Shown here: in pieces, positions 38,028 through 48,984 of the stretch
Layout: each line of letters starts with the position of its first letter
Position numbering within the stretch: the first letter of the stretch is position 1
Assembly (NCBI RefSeq): GCF_963678635.1
Contig: NC_087071.1
Location: forward strand, 35,953,680-36,017,679
DNA from: Symsagittifera roscoffensis
Lineage: Eukaryota > Xenacoelomorpha > Acoela > Convolutidae
Direction of reading: 5' to 3'
DNA: 64,000 bases
Notes under the pieces: model-generated
What the model saw: only the letters and a program-made list of their open reading frames with translations
Told to the model about the DNA's origin: nothing
Databases searched by the model: none
Made by a program: the position numbers and the translations under genes

Positions 38028-39341
38028 TCAATTTTTCTTGAATTCTGTTTTCAATTTTTCTAAATTGCGCAAAATTATGGGCAGTGAATTCCATTTTTTA
38101 GAAGTCAAATGAAAAAATGATTTTTGTAGAGAAGCAGTCGAACAATGTTTGTCAAAAATAATTTGTTTCGTTCTTTCGTTGAGCCTATAATTGACAGTCG
38201 GTAGTCTCATTGTATTTTCAAAAGCCTTCTTTTTGTTTGTAAGATATTGGTATAAGTATGTTATACACTTTAACTCAATTTTTTTCTCGATTCCAATGAA
38301 CGATTTGCTAATGCGAAGAAGGGAAGATTTAAATTTCGATCTGAAATATGTTCTTTTTAGCGCCCAGTTCAACTGTTTCTCTAGAGATAGCATCAAAGTA
38401 GCATTAATTTGTTGTAAAAAAATTGCTGAATAATCTAAATGTGATAAAACAAGACAATGAAGCAAGGCAACTAATGATAATGTCGGCACTTGTTGTCCAA
38501 TTGTATCAATAGTTTTAATCCCTTGGGCCATTTTTTGGAGAATTGTTTTGATTTGAGCATGAAAAGATAAGTTTGAATCAAGAATTATGCCTAAATATTT
38601 GCATTCTGATTTTTTGGCTACATAATGCCCACTAATTACTAGTTTATCAGTATCCACATTTTTGCTATCATTTTTTTGACAAAATGTTATAAATTCCGAT
38701 TTAGATGCATTCAGATTCAATTGGTTCTCTGCAAAAAATTCCGTTAGATTATTGAGTGATTTTTGCAATCGATTCAAAGCATCCTCAGAACTTATAGAAG
38801 AGGAAAAAACCATACAGTCGTCAGCATATTGAACTAAAGTACAACCTTCATATAATCGCTCTTGTATGTCATTAACATATAAATTGAGCAACAACGGACC
38901 AAGTACCGTTCCTTGTGGGACACCTCGTTTTATTTCAATCCAGTCTGAAAAAATTTCATTGACGTTTACTCTTTGAATACGTTTGCTTAGGAAACTAGCA
39001 ATTAAAGCATTTGCTCCATTTGAAAAACCGATAGAAAGCATTTTTTCAATCAAAACTTCATGCGAAATAGAATCAAAAGCCTTGGACAGATCTAATAAAG
39101 CTGCATGTACGATTTTTTTTGAATCTATTTGATTTCGAATACTTTCTGTCACATAAACAAGAGCATCTTGTGTTGAAATGTTTTTGCGAAATCCGAATTG
39201 AAATGGTGTCATTATTTGAAATTTGTCAAGATGTTCTGTTATTTGGGCATGTAAAATTTTTTCAAAAATTTTAGAAAAAGCACAAGTTATTGATATTGGC
39301 CGATAATTTTTTGCATCCATTGGGTCATCTTTTTTAAGCAA
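38028..39341 (-). pseudogene. LINE ORF2, reverse transcriptase
   Basis: 437 codons with RT motifs NYRPISI, GFRKNIST, LLDLSKAFDSISH (motif A), GVPQGTVLGPLLLNLY (motif B) and QYADDCMVF (motif C, catalytic Asp pair intact), then a thumb-like C-terminal part. The pattern is that of Jockey/CR1/L2-group elements. A frame break at about 39345 separates it from the endonuclease, so the copy as it stands cannot make the full ORF2 protein. Confidence 0.85.
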
Positions 39342-39346
39342 AGGGG

Positions 39347-40789
39347 TTACGTTTGTTTTTTCAGTTCGATCGGGAAAATGTTCTCATCCAAGCAAGTAAT
39401 TATGACAAAAGTTAAATGTGGAGCTATAACTGATTGACCGTCAATGATTGCCCAAGCAGGTACGGTACAAGGTCCGAGAGGTTTTCTAACATTGATTTTT
39501 TGAACTATATCAAAGCATTGCTTCACTGTAATGTGTTGAAAATGGAAAGGTGCAGATTCAGAGGCAGATTTGTTGTAATTCGGAGGCTTTTTAGCGCCGA
39601 AAAATTCGCCTAAGTTTGAAAAAATATAATTTAAATGATTGGCAATTTTTTTTTCTTGGGTTATCATTTCACTGAAGGAATTTCGTAAAACTGTAATTTG
39701 ATTGTTGCCAGAACACGTACCTCTAACTTGGTTAATATATTTCCATTTTTGTTGGATAGTGCTGAGAAGTGAAAAACAATTTTTTGAATGATCGAGTTGT
39801 TTACTTCTAATCAATTGGCTCATTTGATTACGTAAAAACTGGTACTTTGACCAATTATCGCTTGTGCTTTGACTGCGATATGATCTGAGTGAATTCTGTT
39901 TCTTAGTCAACAATTGCTGACATTCTGAATCGAACCATTCCGTTTTCAACACGTTTTTTGGTTTAAAATTACGAACAAACTTTTTTTCGATAGGAGCATG
40001 TTGCTGTAGAGCACAAGAAATTAAATAAGTCATCGTCGAGAACATGTTTTGTGCGTCTGTACATTGATATAAGAGATACCAAGGAAGAGCGGAGAGTGAA
40101 TTGCAAAATTCATTTTTCTGATAATTTTTCTTATTGAAAGTCGAAATTATCCTCGGTAAAATTTTGCCGCATTTTATATCCGTCAAAATAAATGAAGCAA
40201 AATGGTCGGTTTTATAAGGTGTATCAAAACAAAATTCAATGCCGTTTGTTTCATAGACACTGATAATGTAGTCGATATGAGTTTTTGTTGAGAAACTAAT
40301 TCTGGTCTCATCGTATGGACAAAAGACCTTTAATCCATATGGAATAATTATAGAATCTAAATTTTCTTTTTCTTTGCTATCCAGATAATTTATGTTATAA
40401 TCACCCACAAGCGTAATTTTATTAGAAACTGAAAATGCATTATCTATGTTAAGCGTTAATTGTTCCAAAAAATCAATAAAGTTTGATCTGCTTGGGTTAT
40501 AACTTAAATTAACTAACATTTTTTCTTTACTGGAAATGTTAAATGTAGATTTGCACTCAACCCACACTGACTCATATTTTTCTTTATCAAATAAATTTAA
40601 ATCAGGCCTCAATTTCGGAGCCAATGTGACTGGTATATATAACAAAACGCCACCGCCTTTCTTTTTTACCGCTGATTGCCTATCATATCTGAACATCGCA
40701 TGCGTTCTAGGTTGGAAATTCCATAAATTGTCACTATCTTCTTTTTTAAGCCACGTTTCGGAAATTCCTATAATTGTATTTTCGCCCAT
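39347..40789 (-). pseudogene. LINE ORF2, APE-type endonuclease and linker
   Basis: 480 codons. Endonuclease motifs in order: GISETWL, GGGVLLY, VGDYNINYL, THIDYI, TDH, as in exonuclease-endonuclease-phosphatase domains that nick target DNA for LINE integration. The domain begins upstream of 40789 (KFVHLNFQSII near 40840), in a frame lost by small indels. The long linker to the RT follows. It ends at a stop just before the RT frame (6 bp apart). Confidence 0.8.
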
Positions 40790-40855
40790 ATCATCAAGAA
40801 ACTTTTCAATTGCATCCGTTTTCTAATAATACTTTGAAAATTCAAATGAACAAAT

Positions 40856-41140
40856 TTAAGATTTGCACAAATTTTTTGAGCAGATACCGTAGACTGTTTC
40901 AATGGTTTCAATAGGACCGGGGTTTTTTTCAACATCCCCACTTTGGGTCAGTAACAACGCAAAAAGGAAAAGATGAGTCAGTGTGGTAGCTCTCCGCTCA
41001 TTTATCCCACATTTCGATGATAATATCTTTTGATGGCAGCTTAGATAGCCCCAGTAAACAATAGTTTTTTCTTTAGTTTCCATCTGAGCCTTGGAAATTA
41101 GAAAAATTGCACGAAACAACCAGAATTTAATATTCAGCAT
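40856..41140 (-). pseudogene. LINE ORF2 leader with 2A ribosome-skipping peptide
   Basis: Starts at the ATG at 41140. A hydrophobic stretch (LFLFALLL) runs straight into TQSGDVEKNPGP, an exact match to the 2A consensus D-V/I-E-x-N-P-G-P, in which the ribosome skips the last Gly-Pro bond. The leader would be released from the endonuclease-RT protein. A one-base frame change just after the 2A (near 40890) and another near 40815 separate it from the endonuclease frame. Confidence 0.8.
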
Positions 41141-41196
41141 AATAAGTTAAATAAATTAAATAATCGCCAAAGTTTGCACCAAGAAAAAATGCGAAA

Positions 41197-41790
41197 CTAG
41201 TATTTCCTAAAAAATTTTGCACCGTTTTGGAAAAATTGTAACATTTCTGCCGTTTTTGGATCTAAATTTGATGATTGTTGGGTTTGCTTCATTCTGGGGC
41301 GGGTTGTAATCTCACATGTGTTTGCATTAATATCAGAACCTCTAAAACAATCTCTAAAATTTTGCACCAAAATTTCAACACCCCCATCAGAAGGATGCAA
41401 ACCATCCGAGCTAAGCGCATCGGTATTTTGACTAAAATTTTTGTTTATGTCTAAAATATCCAATTTTACTTCGCCCAAGTCTTTTACATTCCGTACTAAA
41501 TTAAGAATTTGCTTGTTTAGCTTCTGTAAATTTGGATTAAAATCTTTTCTAAAAGCGCCTAAGGGAGTTACAGTACATAGTGAAATTGTTTCTGGGGAGA
41601 ATTTACGATTTATGAGATAAATTAATTTTTCTAAGCTACTCACGGCTTCCTTCGCGTCGAAATCACTTGAGAGGCAGTCATTTATTCCAATTAGCGTAGT
41701 TACATGTTTAAAATGTCGCGATTTACTGTTTTTCATGCGTTCCAGCAATGCAGAAATTTGCGGGTTTGAAAGTGATGAAGCAATTTTCAA
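41197..41790 (-). pseudogene. LINE ORF1, SGNH esterase-like domain (5' part broken)
   Basis: The open frame of 197 codons contains GIND (block III) at residues ~33-36 and DGLHPSDGG (block V, Asp-x-x-His) near residue 130, typical of the esterase domain of CR1-type ORF1 proteins. The catalytic Ser block should lie upstream. There the sequence (KLQGRDVSLIFEQL, about 41800-41840) continues in another frame with stops, so ORF1 is truncated or frameshifted. It is not closely related to the SGNH domain of the giant elements' ORF2. Confidence 0.65.
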
Positions 41791-41964
41791 AAAGTTGTTC
41801 GAAAATTAGAGACACGTCACGACCTTGAAGTTTCACGAAAACTGAAAACTGCGAAAATCAGAACAGACCAATTTTCGCTATAAAACAGCACACATAGACT
41901 CTCGACAGTGAAGAAAAAAAGTGAGAACTGTGTTGATATCGGCGGAAAAAAAGCCAGGTTGTAT

Positions 41965-42825
41965 AACAACTGGCTAGCGTGTAAACACAGCTCTACATGC
42001 TTTTAACCGTCTCTACCAAAGCCGGTTTTTTGTGTCGTCCTGTTAACATCGGGTCGACAAAATACTAACTGTTTTTGGGCAATCGGTCAGAACTCTCAGA
42101 TTCACTTAGTTACACGCAAAATAGTGAGCTCATGGCCGGGTCTCAGTATCACCAGACCACGAGGTCACTCCTAGAAAACAGCGCTACTACTTATTTATTC
42201 TTTTACTATTGTTTTTGTTCAGTTGATGAACTCATCATCTCCATCGGAGATGGATCAACCCTTTCCTTCAACTCCTAGCTTATCATACTCTGAAAATGAG
42301 CTCGGTGTTAATTAAATTCTACTCAGGACATTCCAGGAAGCTAAAATTTGTTAAAAAAGAGTTACAGTTTCCTTCACGAGACCCTTCCGGTTTCTGGAAT
42401 CCGGACGAAGAGCGCACTTATCGTCCTCCCGGAATACAAGTTAATCGTCCCAATACCCTTCCTAATTCTCGGGAAGTCGTCGGTAACGATTGTACAGTTA
42501 CAATCGTTACAATTGGGTAGCTTCTGTTCACGTCGCCATCTATAATTTTTGTCGTTCGCTGTTATTTTCTCGTAAGTCTTCTTTGTATCAGCGAAATTTG
42601 TTTTTCTGTTTTTTCACATTTTCAGTTGTAGCCAAATTTCAAGGTCTTTATTTCAGAACGAATTCTTAAAATTTATTTCATCACTTCAAATTGACCTCTC
42701 CTGCTTCATCAAATCATTAGATTAGTACAGTTAATCTGCCAAAACTCTCAATGTTCCTAGTCTACGGTTACAATAAAATTTCGAAGTTGCCATGCATTTT
42801 GGCGCCATTCTGATCGAATGTCACA
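41965..42825 (-). repeat. LTR of the giant-element family, one end missing
   Basis: Starts (minus strand) TGTGACATTCGATC at 42825 and aligns with 45875-44990 through landmarks such as CATGGCCGGGTCTCAGTATC, AGACCACGAGGTCACTCC and AACTGGCTAGCG. The last ~55 bp, with the CGAATGTTACA tip, are missing where the LINE begins. No PPT lies upstream, so it is a solo LTR or a 5' LTR remnant. Confidence 0.75.
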
Positions 42826-43357
42826 AAACTTAAATAACATCAAACACAAGAAAAGTTGGTTTTTTTTCTCCTTTTTCCACTTCCTCAATTGTAACATAGT
42901 TCGAAGAAGTTCTATTTGTTAATGTTTTAGCGTCATGGTGTACTCATCCTATAATTGTATTGCAAGTGGTCCGAAGCTCAGCTTCGCCTCTGTGCAAGGA
43001 ATTGGAGTTTTTATTGGCGCAGTTTTTTCTCATGTTCCGGTCATTGACAATCATCCGAGAGGAACTTAGTAATTCTGAGAAAAACTTTTCCCAGTAAATT
43101 TTTTGACTTTTCGTCTAGTTTTGAGCAAGTTAAAGAAGCGAACAGGCTTTCAATAGCTTATTTCAAAAGCTTTCAATAACTCCAGTAAAGTTAGTTTTTG
43201 GAAAAGTTCAAGCGTCATTTTGGGAATCAGACTTTCAAAAAAACTGCAAAAATGTTTGTTGTCCTAGTCATTTTATACAAAAAATCTCGTCCAATCTGAT
43301 TACTTTATTATTCAGGCGAATATGCCTAATTTCTCATTTATTGTTCTGATCTTTATA
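42826..43357. other. Spacer between LTRs, no gene seen
   Basis: AT-rich sequence without recognised motif or frame. Confidence 0.4.
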
Positions 43358-44265
43358 TGTAACATTCATCTACTGCAGTCACACATGAAGCTTAAGAAAA
43401 ATAGGCCTTATAACCATTGGCTCAAGGGTCAGGGACACTATCTCTTGTGTTTTTCTACCTCAAATCAGTCGGAGCCAATTTGGTTCGCTTGTGACATGAG
43501 ACTACGACCCGTTACAGCTTAAAGGCTACTACTAAAATATCCCCCCACTCTAGAATTAATAACGTCCCCATACTCAGGTCTCTAGATACCCAAAATACAT
43601 GAACGCCGTTAAAAACCGGGTTGGAACAATTCGTTAAGTTACTTTTTATTGGACAGTGGAACTTTGATCCATTTCAGATGGATCAACCTAAAACTCGCCT
43701 TACCTCAACATAATAATCATAAAACGCACTCTAGAAATTTAAATTTGTACTCACATTGTAGCACGCTCAAGAACTGGGAGTAATCAAGTCGGTAATCAAC
43801 TCGAGAATCAAATAATGTAATTAAAATGAGTTTAATGTTTGTCAGTTTTAACAACAAGAACAAGTTTGTACTCTAGACTGTAATTTCTCGTGAACCATTG
43901 GGACACTCAAGCTGTCCACTTTTCCACCGAAGGTTCACTCTAGTCCAGTTTAGAATAGTACTCCAGTCAAGTCACAATAATCCAGTTCGTGGGAATACTC
44001 TTGTCTCTGTTTCGAATGGGACAGCTCTACTCTAGGTTATTGCTGTGACGGAAATTGCGAATAGCAATTTCCTACCGATTTTTCTTGCAACTTTCCCGCG
44101 ATTGTCACTCGATTGTTCTGACTTCTCTTTTTTGACTTTCAGTTATCGCGAGAAAATCGTGCATGACAGGCTCCATTCGAATTTTTGAAAAACTTAATTT
44201 CACCCCAAAATCAAGTGCTCTTGCTTTTCTCAAGGTCAAACTTCCAAATATGACCGACTGGCACA
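43358..44265 (-). repeat. 3' LTR of element Q, diverged
   Basis: On the minus strand it begins TGTGCCAGTCGG right after a PPT-like GTCCGGGGAGTA and ends GAATGTTACA at 43358, giving 908 bp. Internal matches to the other LTRs are weak (e.g. AGATGGATCAACC near 43680), so Q is the oldest or most distant member here. Confidence 0.65.
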
Positions 44266-44694
44266 TACTCCCCGGACTCAAGATCGATGTCCTCATCGCG
44301 TGCTGTCGTCTGCCAGTGAGTCCCAGAAAACCGAGTGTTGCTCAAGGTACAGCGCCAGTGGTCATTTACAGAAGTTTGCAGCAGACTTAAGCTTATCTAC
44401 ACCCCAAAATTCACGGCCATGTAAAATTTTCACACTATCGCTAAACAGCAATCAAAATCTGCACACACCTGCACCTATGAATTCTCGCTTTTCAAGCCAA
44501 TTATTTAAAATTTCTTTTGTCCCATTCAATTAGGAAATTGTCATGCAGCATTTTCGTTTATATAATAGATATAGCATATTAATAACAATATCTTGTTTTG
44601 TTAAAATTTCTTTTTCGTGAACCCAGGTTTCACCCGGATCCACACTCAAGCCCCCTTTCCCTCTCAAGACTCAAGATCCATTCGAACCATCCAC
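44266..44694 (-). other. Polypurine tract and 3' UTR of element Q
   Basis: GACTCCCCGG on the plus strand marks the PPT (44266-44276). The rest is AT-rich and without a frame, shorter than the 3' UTRs of L and R. Confidence 0.55.
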
Positions 44695-44953
44695 TCACCT
44701 CGCACTCTTCGCCTTGGAGGTGCTGCACCCTGAAGTACTAGATACGGCAAACTGTCTCAGAAGTTCTTCTTCATGATCGGAGCTAATCACGATTTCCTCC
44801 CAAGCCTTCAGCTGTTCATAGGATCGCATCCATTCTCTTTGCTCCTGCAACCTCTTTGCCTGGTTGGGTAGTGCCTTCACCCTAGATTCCCGGTTCAAAC
44901 AAAAGGAGTTGTGCAGGCTCAAGCTCACGTTCTTCGCCAGGTCCTCCTCTAGT
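44695..44953 (-). pseudogene. C-terminal end of ORF2 of element Q, interrupted by R
   Basis: About 86 codons match the end of ORF2 in R and L: NVSLSLHNSFCLNRES corresponds to NVTLCLHNGFCRNRES in R. The frame is cut at 44953 exactly where R's 3' LTR begins. The rest of Q should lie beyond R's 5' LTR, outside this window. Confidence 0.8.
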
Positions 44954-45875
44954 TGTAACATTCGCCCGGAAGATACATATCGACGGATAACAAAACTAAG
45001 TCTTAAGACGACTGGCTAGCGTCTAAACAGAGCTTTGCATGTTTTTCACCGTCTCTACCAAGCCAGTACTTTTCGGTGGTCTTTCTTACATCAGGCTGAC
45101 AAAAACGTTACTGTTCTCCGGCTTCGACCAGAACGCTCAAATTAACTGAATTACATGCGAAATTAGTGAGCTCATGGCTGGGTCTCTGTATCCCCAGACC
45201 ACGAGGTCACTCCTAAAAACAGGGCTACTACTTATCATATTACTATTGTTTTTGTTCAGTAGATAAAAATCATCATCTCCATCGAAAATGGATCAACCCT
45301 TTCCCCCAACTCCTAGCACCTCATCCTTGTCAAAACTAATCAAAATATCAGTTAAATTCAAGTCAGGACATGACAGGATGCTAAAAGTTTATGTGAGTTA
45401 ATAAAAGTTTCCGTCCCGAGACCCTTCCGGATTCTTGAATCCGCCGAATCAAGCTCCTTACTCTTGATTTCTTGCTAATCCGGAAGGCTGGTTCTCACCC
45501 TTCACCGTTGTTGGCAACGGCCTTGCAACTATTGTAGCAGCACAATAGTTGCAACTCGGAGCGTTCTCTGCTTTTCTGTAGTTCGTTGTCGTTTTCCAAT
45601 CTCGATTTTCGTACTGTTCGCAATCGCAGATAAAAGTTGTTCTGTTTTTTACTCGCTTTTTTGTTAAAAATGGCCGTTTCAGCATTTCTCAGAAACGTGA
45701 CGTCATCATTCGAATTTTTGAAAATTTAAAATACTAGAATATTCTAGCCCTCACCGTTTGGCTAAACGTTCCAATAACGTCGCTAATCCTTCGAAATCAT
45801 CAACTCGGAAGGCTTACTGCTCAAAATTCGAATCCTGCATAAATTGCATTTTGGCCATTCTGGTCGAATGTCACA
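44954..45875 (-). repeat. 3' LTR of element R, 922 bp
   Basis: Minus strand: begins TGTGACATTCGACCAG at 45875 directly after the PPT and ends CGGGCGAATGTTACA at 44954. The tips form an 11-bp imperfect inverted repeat (TGTGACATTCG / CGAATGTTACA). It shares internal blocks with 41965-42825 and, more distantly, with the L LTRs. Confidence 0.85.
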
Positions 45876-45888
45876 TACTCCCCGGACA
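45876..45888 (-). other. Polypurine tract of R
   Basis: Reads TGTCCGGGGAGTA on the minus strand, immediately before the LTR. It is identical in sequence to the PPT of L. Confidence 0.75.
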
Positions 45889-46694
45889 GTCCGGTCAATG
45901 TCCTCATTGAATCGCGCAATGTTCTAAATGGTTACAGTGTCATCGAACAGAATTTACAAAATGCACGAAATTACTTTTACCTACGTCACATCGACTCACT
46001 GCAGAATATAAATGGCATCATACTACATCACTATAGCCTTCAAATTCTTTCATTAATCTGCACATTGAGGATATGACTTAAGATAAAACATATTTTCTGA
46101 CTTCCAGTGTCAATGTCCCGATTGAAACTTTTCCTCCTAGATTTAAAAGGTGTTGGCTTGCAGGACAGTCCTGCCAACCAACAAGCTAAAATTATCCTAC
46201 TATGCTCCTTCCCTTCGGAAATCTTGCTTGTTTATTGCCCTGAATATTAAAACTAAGAAACTTTGTGGTTAGAAAGAACAATGCAACAACCTCCCTCCTC
46301 AAGAAGTTACTCAAGTTTTTCATGTCACCACAAAGTGATCAGTCTTCCTAAGTGATTAAAAACAATCATGCAGGCTGGAATATTTAAATATACTCTTCCC
46401 TCAAGCCTTTCTAAATAAATAATAAGTGAGTGTCTCTAAAGCCACTTCTTCTAAAACCAAAATGCAAATTTATAAATGCAACAATTTCAAAACTCAACTA
46501 AATGTTTCAGTTTTCAATTACAACTTGGTTGCTTGGTTTCTCACTTGAGTTTTTCAAACACATAAAACAATTCTGAGTTTTAACTTTTCTTCATCATCCC
46601 TTTGTTCTCTTCTTTTTTCGTCGTTTAGAAGTTCTAAAACTTCTAAATTCTTCTAATTTTCTTTCTTGCTGCCTCTTGTTTTCTCGACCATTCG
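45889..46694 (-). other. 3' UTR of element R
   Basis: About 800 bp, AT-rich, no frame. It contains AAGTTTCTTAGTTTTAATAT (near 46245), shared with L. Confidence 0.6.
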
Positions 46695-47459
46695 TCAATG
46701 CTCCATTTCCTCCTCCTGTGACACTGACTCCGCACTCTCGGTTTCCGTGTCTTGTAGCACGTCATTGACTATCCTGACGCTGTTGGAAGCCGTCCTCCAA
46801 CACTTCTGCTCTTCCACCCTCCGCTTACAGCAAGGTAGGGGATCCACGTTTGATTCTCTGTTTCTACAGAAGCCGTTGTGGAGACACAACGTCACGTTTC
46901 TCTCCAAATCTTCTTTCAGCATCTCTGCCTTCTCATTTCCACTACGCTCGCTCGTCCTGGAAATTCTTTTCACAGCGGTGGTCACTGCATTCCGATGGGT
47001 CACGAAAGCTCGCTTGAAAGCTCCTGCCCCAATGTCCAGCTGATATTCACTGTACACTCTGCCATGTTTCGACATATGCTTTTTCGCATACTCGTACAAC
47101 CATGCAGTCATGTTAGCTCTGAACCATGGCATCAATCGTTTTCTTGCCCATATCTTCTTCACTTCCATCGGAATGTTTAGAACTTTGCACATTGTCTCAA
47201 AAGGATCTAAATCTTTTAGACAATCTAATTTCTGCAATTGTTCTCTCGTCGGTGCCTCCTGTCTATTATTTTCTCTCACATGAGCTTCCAGCCATCGTAT
47301 CGCCATCATAACTCCCACTATCACTATTGTTATGGGCTGTGATGAATCTGGTAAACCCATGGAGAGCAACTCTCCAGAGTCCCAGATCAACACCAAATTA
47401 CTACGCTTGGGATACCACCAGGTCTGCAGCAAGCAGTGGCAAGGAAACTCGTCATTCAT
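46695..47459 (-). CDS. ORF2 of R, C-terminal piece (254 codons)
   Basis: Continues ORF2 in a different frame and overlaps the preceding piece by 8 nt. L has the same protein sequence uninterrupted across this point (THGEYPCHC), and R carries about 4 extra bases here, so I read a small insertion and not a separate gene. Landmarks: PCHCLLQTWWYPKRSNLVLIW, RLMPWFRANMTAWLYEYAKK, DIGAGAFKRAFVTHRNAV, LERNVTLCLHNGFCRNRES, a Cys pair (PCC) and an acidic tail. No known domain is recognised. L and Q preserve the same motifs, which argues for function in the live element. Confidence 0.7.
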   Translation of the reverse strand: MNDEFPCHCLLQTWWYPKRSNLVLIWDSGELLSMGLPDSSQPITIVIVGVMMAIRWLEAHVRENNRQEAPTREQLQKLDCLKDLDPFETMCKVLNIPMEVKKIWARKRLMPWFRANMTAWLYEYAKKHMSKHGRVYSEYQLDIGAGAFKRAFVTHRNAVTTAVKRISRTSERSGNEKAEMLKEDLERNVTLCLHNGFCRNRESNVDPLPCCKRRVEEQKCWRTASNSVRIVNDVLQDTETESAESVSQEEEMEH

Positions 47460-48969
47460 GTGTCAACATGATGCTCCTCCAATTGCGTTTTCCTGAAGCT
47501 TCCAGCAATGGTTCCACTTCCATCATCACTCGGTGGATTTCATCATTCTCATCTACTGCATTGTAATCTGTGACAGTTGATCCTCTCTGTTTCTGTTTTT
47601 CAAAGTCACTGAAGTTCCCGCTCACATATCCCATGAACTTCTTTCCTAGTATTGACTCCAACTCCTCTTTGGTTCTCTCTGCAACTGCTGAGAACATCTT
47701 ACATAGTAACTCGTAAGACTTTTCAGACATTCTCGCCAATCTCACGCACTTTGGCACTGAGAAAGCTTGATCCACGATCGTTCTTGTACTCTTCACGTCC
47801 ACAGCCACGAAATGTACAGGGTATCTGCTCTTGCACATTAGAGCCAACGTTGAACCCACCAAATATCGTGCTCCTGATGGTCTACAATAAGTTTCGCTGT
47901 GTCTGATGTTCATCTCCGTTTCGATTGCTTCCCTCCATTTTCCTATATACTTCTGCTCAGTCTGCAGAACTCCTGGGAATACTTCTACGCTGATGGCTGT
48001 GACCATCTCATGTTTCTGTTCTAGATTCAATAGTGACTCTAAAGAACCAAACATGCTGTAGAATCCTAGTGCTGTCACTAGATTCACATCGGTTCCTCCA
48101 TGGCAATCTGCTATCAGTTCCGTTTCCGTTCTTGCTTTCATCACTACATTTCCAAACAATACTGTCAACTGCTTGTGTTGTTTCTCCAGGGTTTTCACAC
48201 AGTCTAGACTTCCACAAACGTGACCCTCTAGTCCACAGACTTCCGCCAGACAGCCACCAGGTTTGACCCAGTCTTCTGGTCCCCAGCCAGGCAACTCCAC
48301 TCTATCTTCTCCGTTGCTCTTAGAGGCTGTTATCATCACATTATATATGATGTTGAGGTCACGCAGGTTACAGTCCGCATTCAGTTCCCTCTGTATGTCT
48401 TGTGTCGCCCGTAATATTGAGTCAGCGTTGGGACTAGGACACCATGATGGCTTCATCAATTCCCACACTGCCATCAAGCTCGTTCTCAGTAATTCATCTG
48501 AGAATCCCAACCCAAATTCCACTCTCTTGTCGGATTTTGGTACTGAAGGTGCAGTCACCTCTTCTTCCAAGACCAATCCCAATTTGGCCTGTGGATTGTT
48601 AACGCTCTTAGTCGTCACAATTCTGGACGTCCAGAATCTTAGTAACACCGCCTGCTCATAATCAAAGAAGCAATCACGTATGTCTTCACTCAGGAAAGGA
48701 TTGTACGCTATCCCTATGATCCCGGATACATAGCTATATGACTTCTTCTTGATCGCTCCACAGTATTCACTGGATTTCGGCAATGCTCCCATAGATTCTT
48801 TAGTGAGCCTCAACTCCTTGTTTGAGAATCTCCTGATCTCGTCTATCTTTTTCATGGGTTCCAATTCTTCAGGTTCTTTCATGTTCACCCTCATCGGTTT
48901 ACTTTGCTGCATATCCAGCATTGCTAGTAAGAACATGGCTTTCGTTCGCTCATCGCCTTCCTTCAACAT
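47452..48969 (-). CDS. ORF2 of R, second piece (505 codons)
   Basis: Lies five codons after the TAA that ends the 2,219-codon piece and in the same frame, so both belong to one ancestral frame. The ATG at 48969 is simply the first Met. It aligns along its length with L (29450-30940): EIRRFSNKELRL, SYVSGIIGIAYNPFL, WELMKPSWCPSPNADSI, ETELIADCHGGTDVNLVTA, HRVMMEVEPLL. No catalytic motif or membrane segment is seen. Function unknown. Confidence 0.75.
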   Translation of the reverse strand: MLKEGDERTKAMFLLAMLDMQQSKPMRVNMKEPEELEPMKKIDEIRRFSNKELRLTKESMGALPKSSEYCGAIKKKSYSYVSGIIGIAYNPFLSEDIRDCFFDYEQAVLLRFWTSRIVTTKSVNNPQAKLGLVLEEEVTAPSVPKSDKRVEFGLGFSDELLRTSLMAVWELMKPSWCPSPNADSILRATQDIQRELNADCNLRDLNIIYNVMITASKSNGEDRVELPGWGPEDWVKPGGCLAEVCGLEGHVCGSLDCVKTLEKQHKQLTVLFGNVVMKARTETELIADCHGGTDVNLVTALGFYSMFGSLESLLNLEQKHEMVTAISVEVFPGVLQTEQKYIGKWREAIETEMNIRHSETYCRPSGARYLVGSTLALMCKSRYPVHFVAVDVKSTRTIVDQAFSVPKCVRLARMSEKSYELLCKMFSAVAERTKEELESILGKKFMGYVSGNFSDFEKQKQRGSTVTDYNAVDENDEIHRVMMEVEPLLEASGKRNWRSIMLTHE

Positions 48970-48984
48970 TTTAACACAAGTGCA

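Larger units (their letters stand above)
37600..41962 (-). mobile_element. CR1/L2-like LINE with 2A peptide, decayed
   Basis: Minus-strand non-LTR retrotransposon: ORF1 with an SGNH-esterase-like domain (41790-41197), then ORF2 starting with a short leader ending in a 2A motif, an APE-type endonuclease and a reverse transcriptase. Esterase-type ORF1 is known from CR1 elements, and N-terminal 2A sequences are known in some CR1/L2-clade LINEs. A few frameshifts interrupt ORF2. The 5' end seems to abut the LTR at 41965; the 3' end within 37.6-38.0 kb is not sharply defined. Confidence 0.8.

Noticed and set aside
40890-40930. 2A motif as evidence of an integrated picornavirus-like sequence
   Set aside because: It is followed by an APE endonuclease and a LINE reverse transcriptase on the same strand, with no viral capsid or polymerase sequence nearby.
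44954-45875. LTRs as MITEs because of their inverted tips (TGTGACATTCG / CGAATGTTACA)
   Set aside because: Three of them follow a polypurine tract at the end of a giant element and two bound element L, so they are LTRs with palindromic tips.
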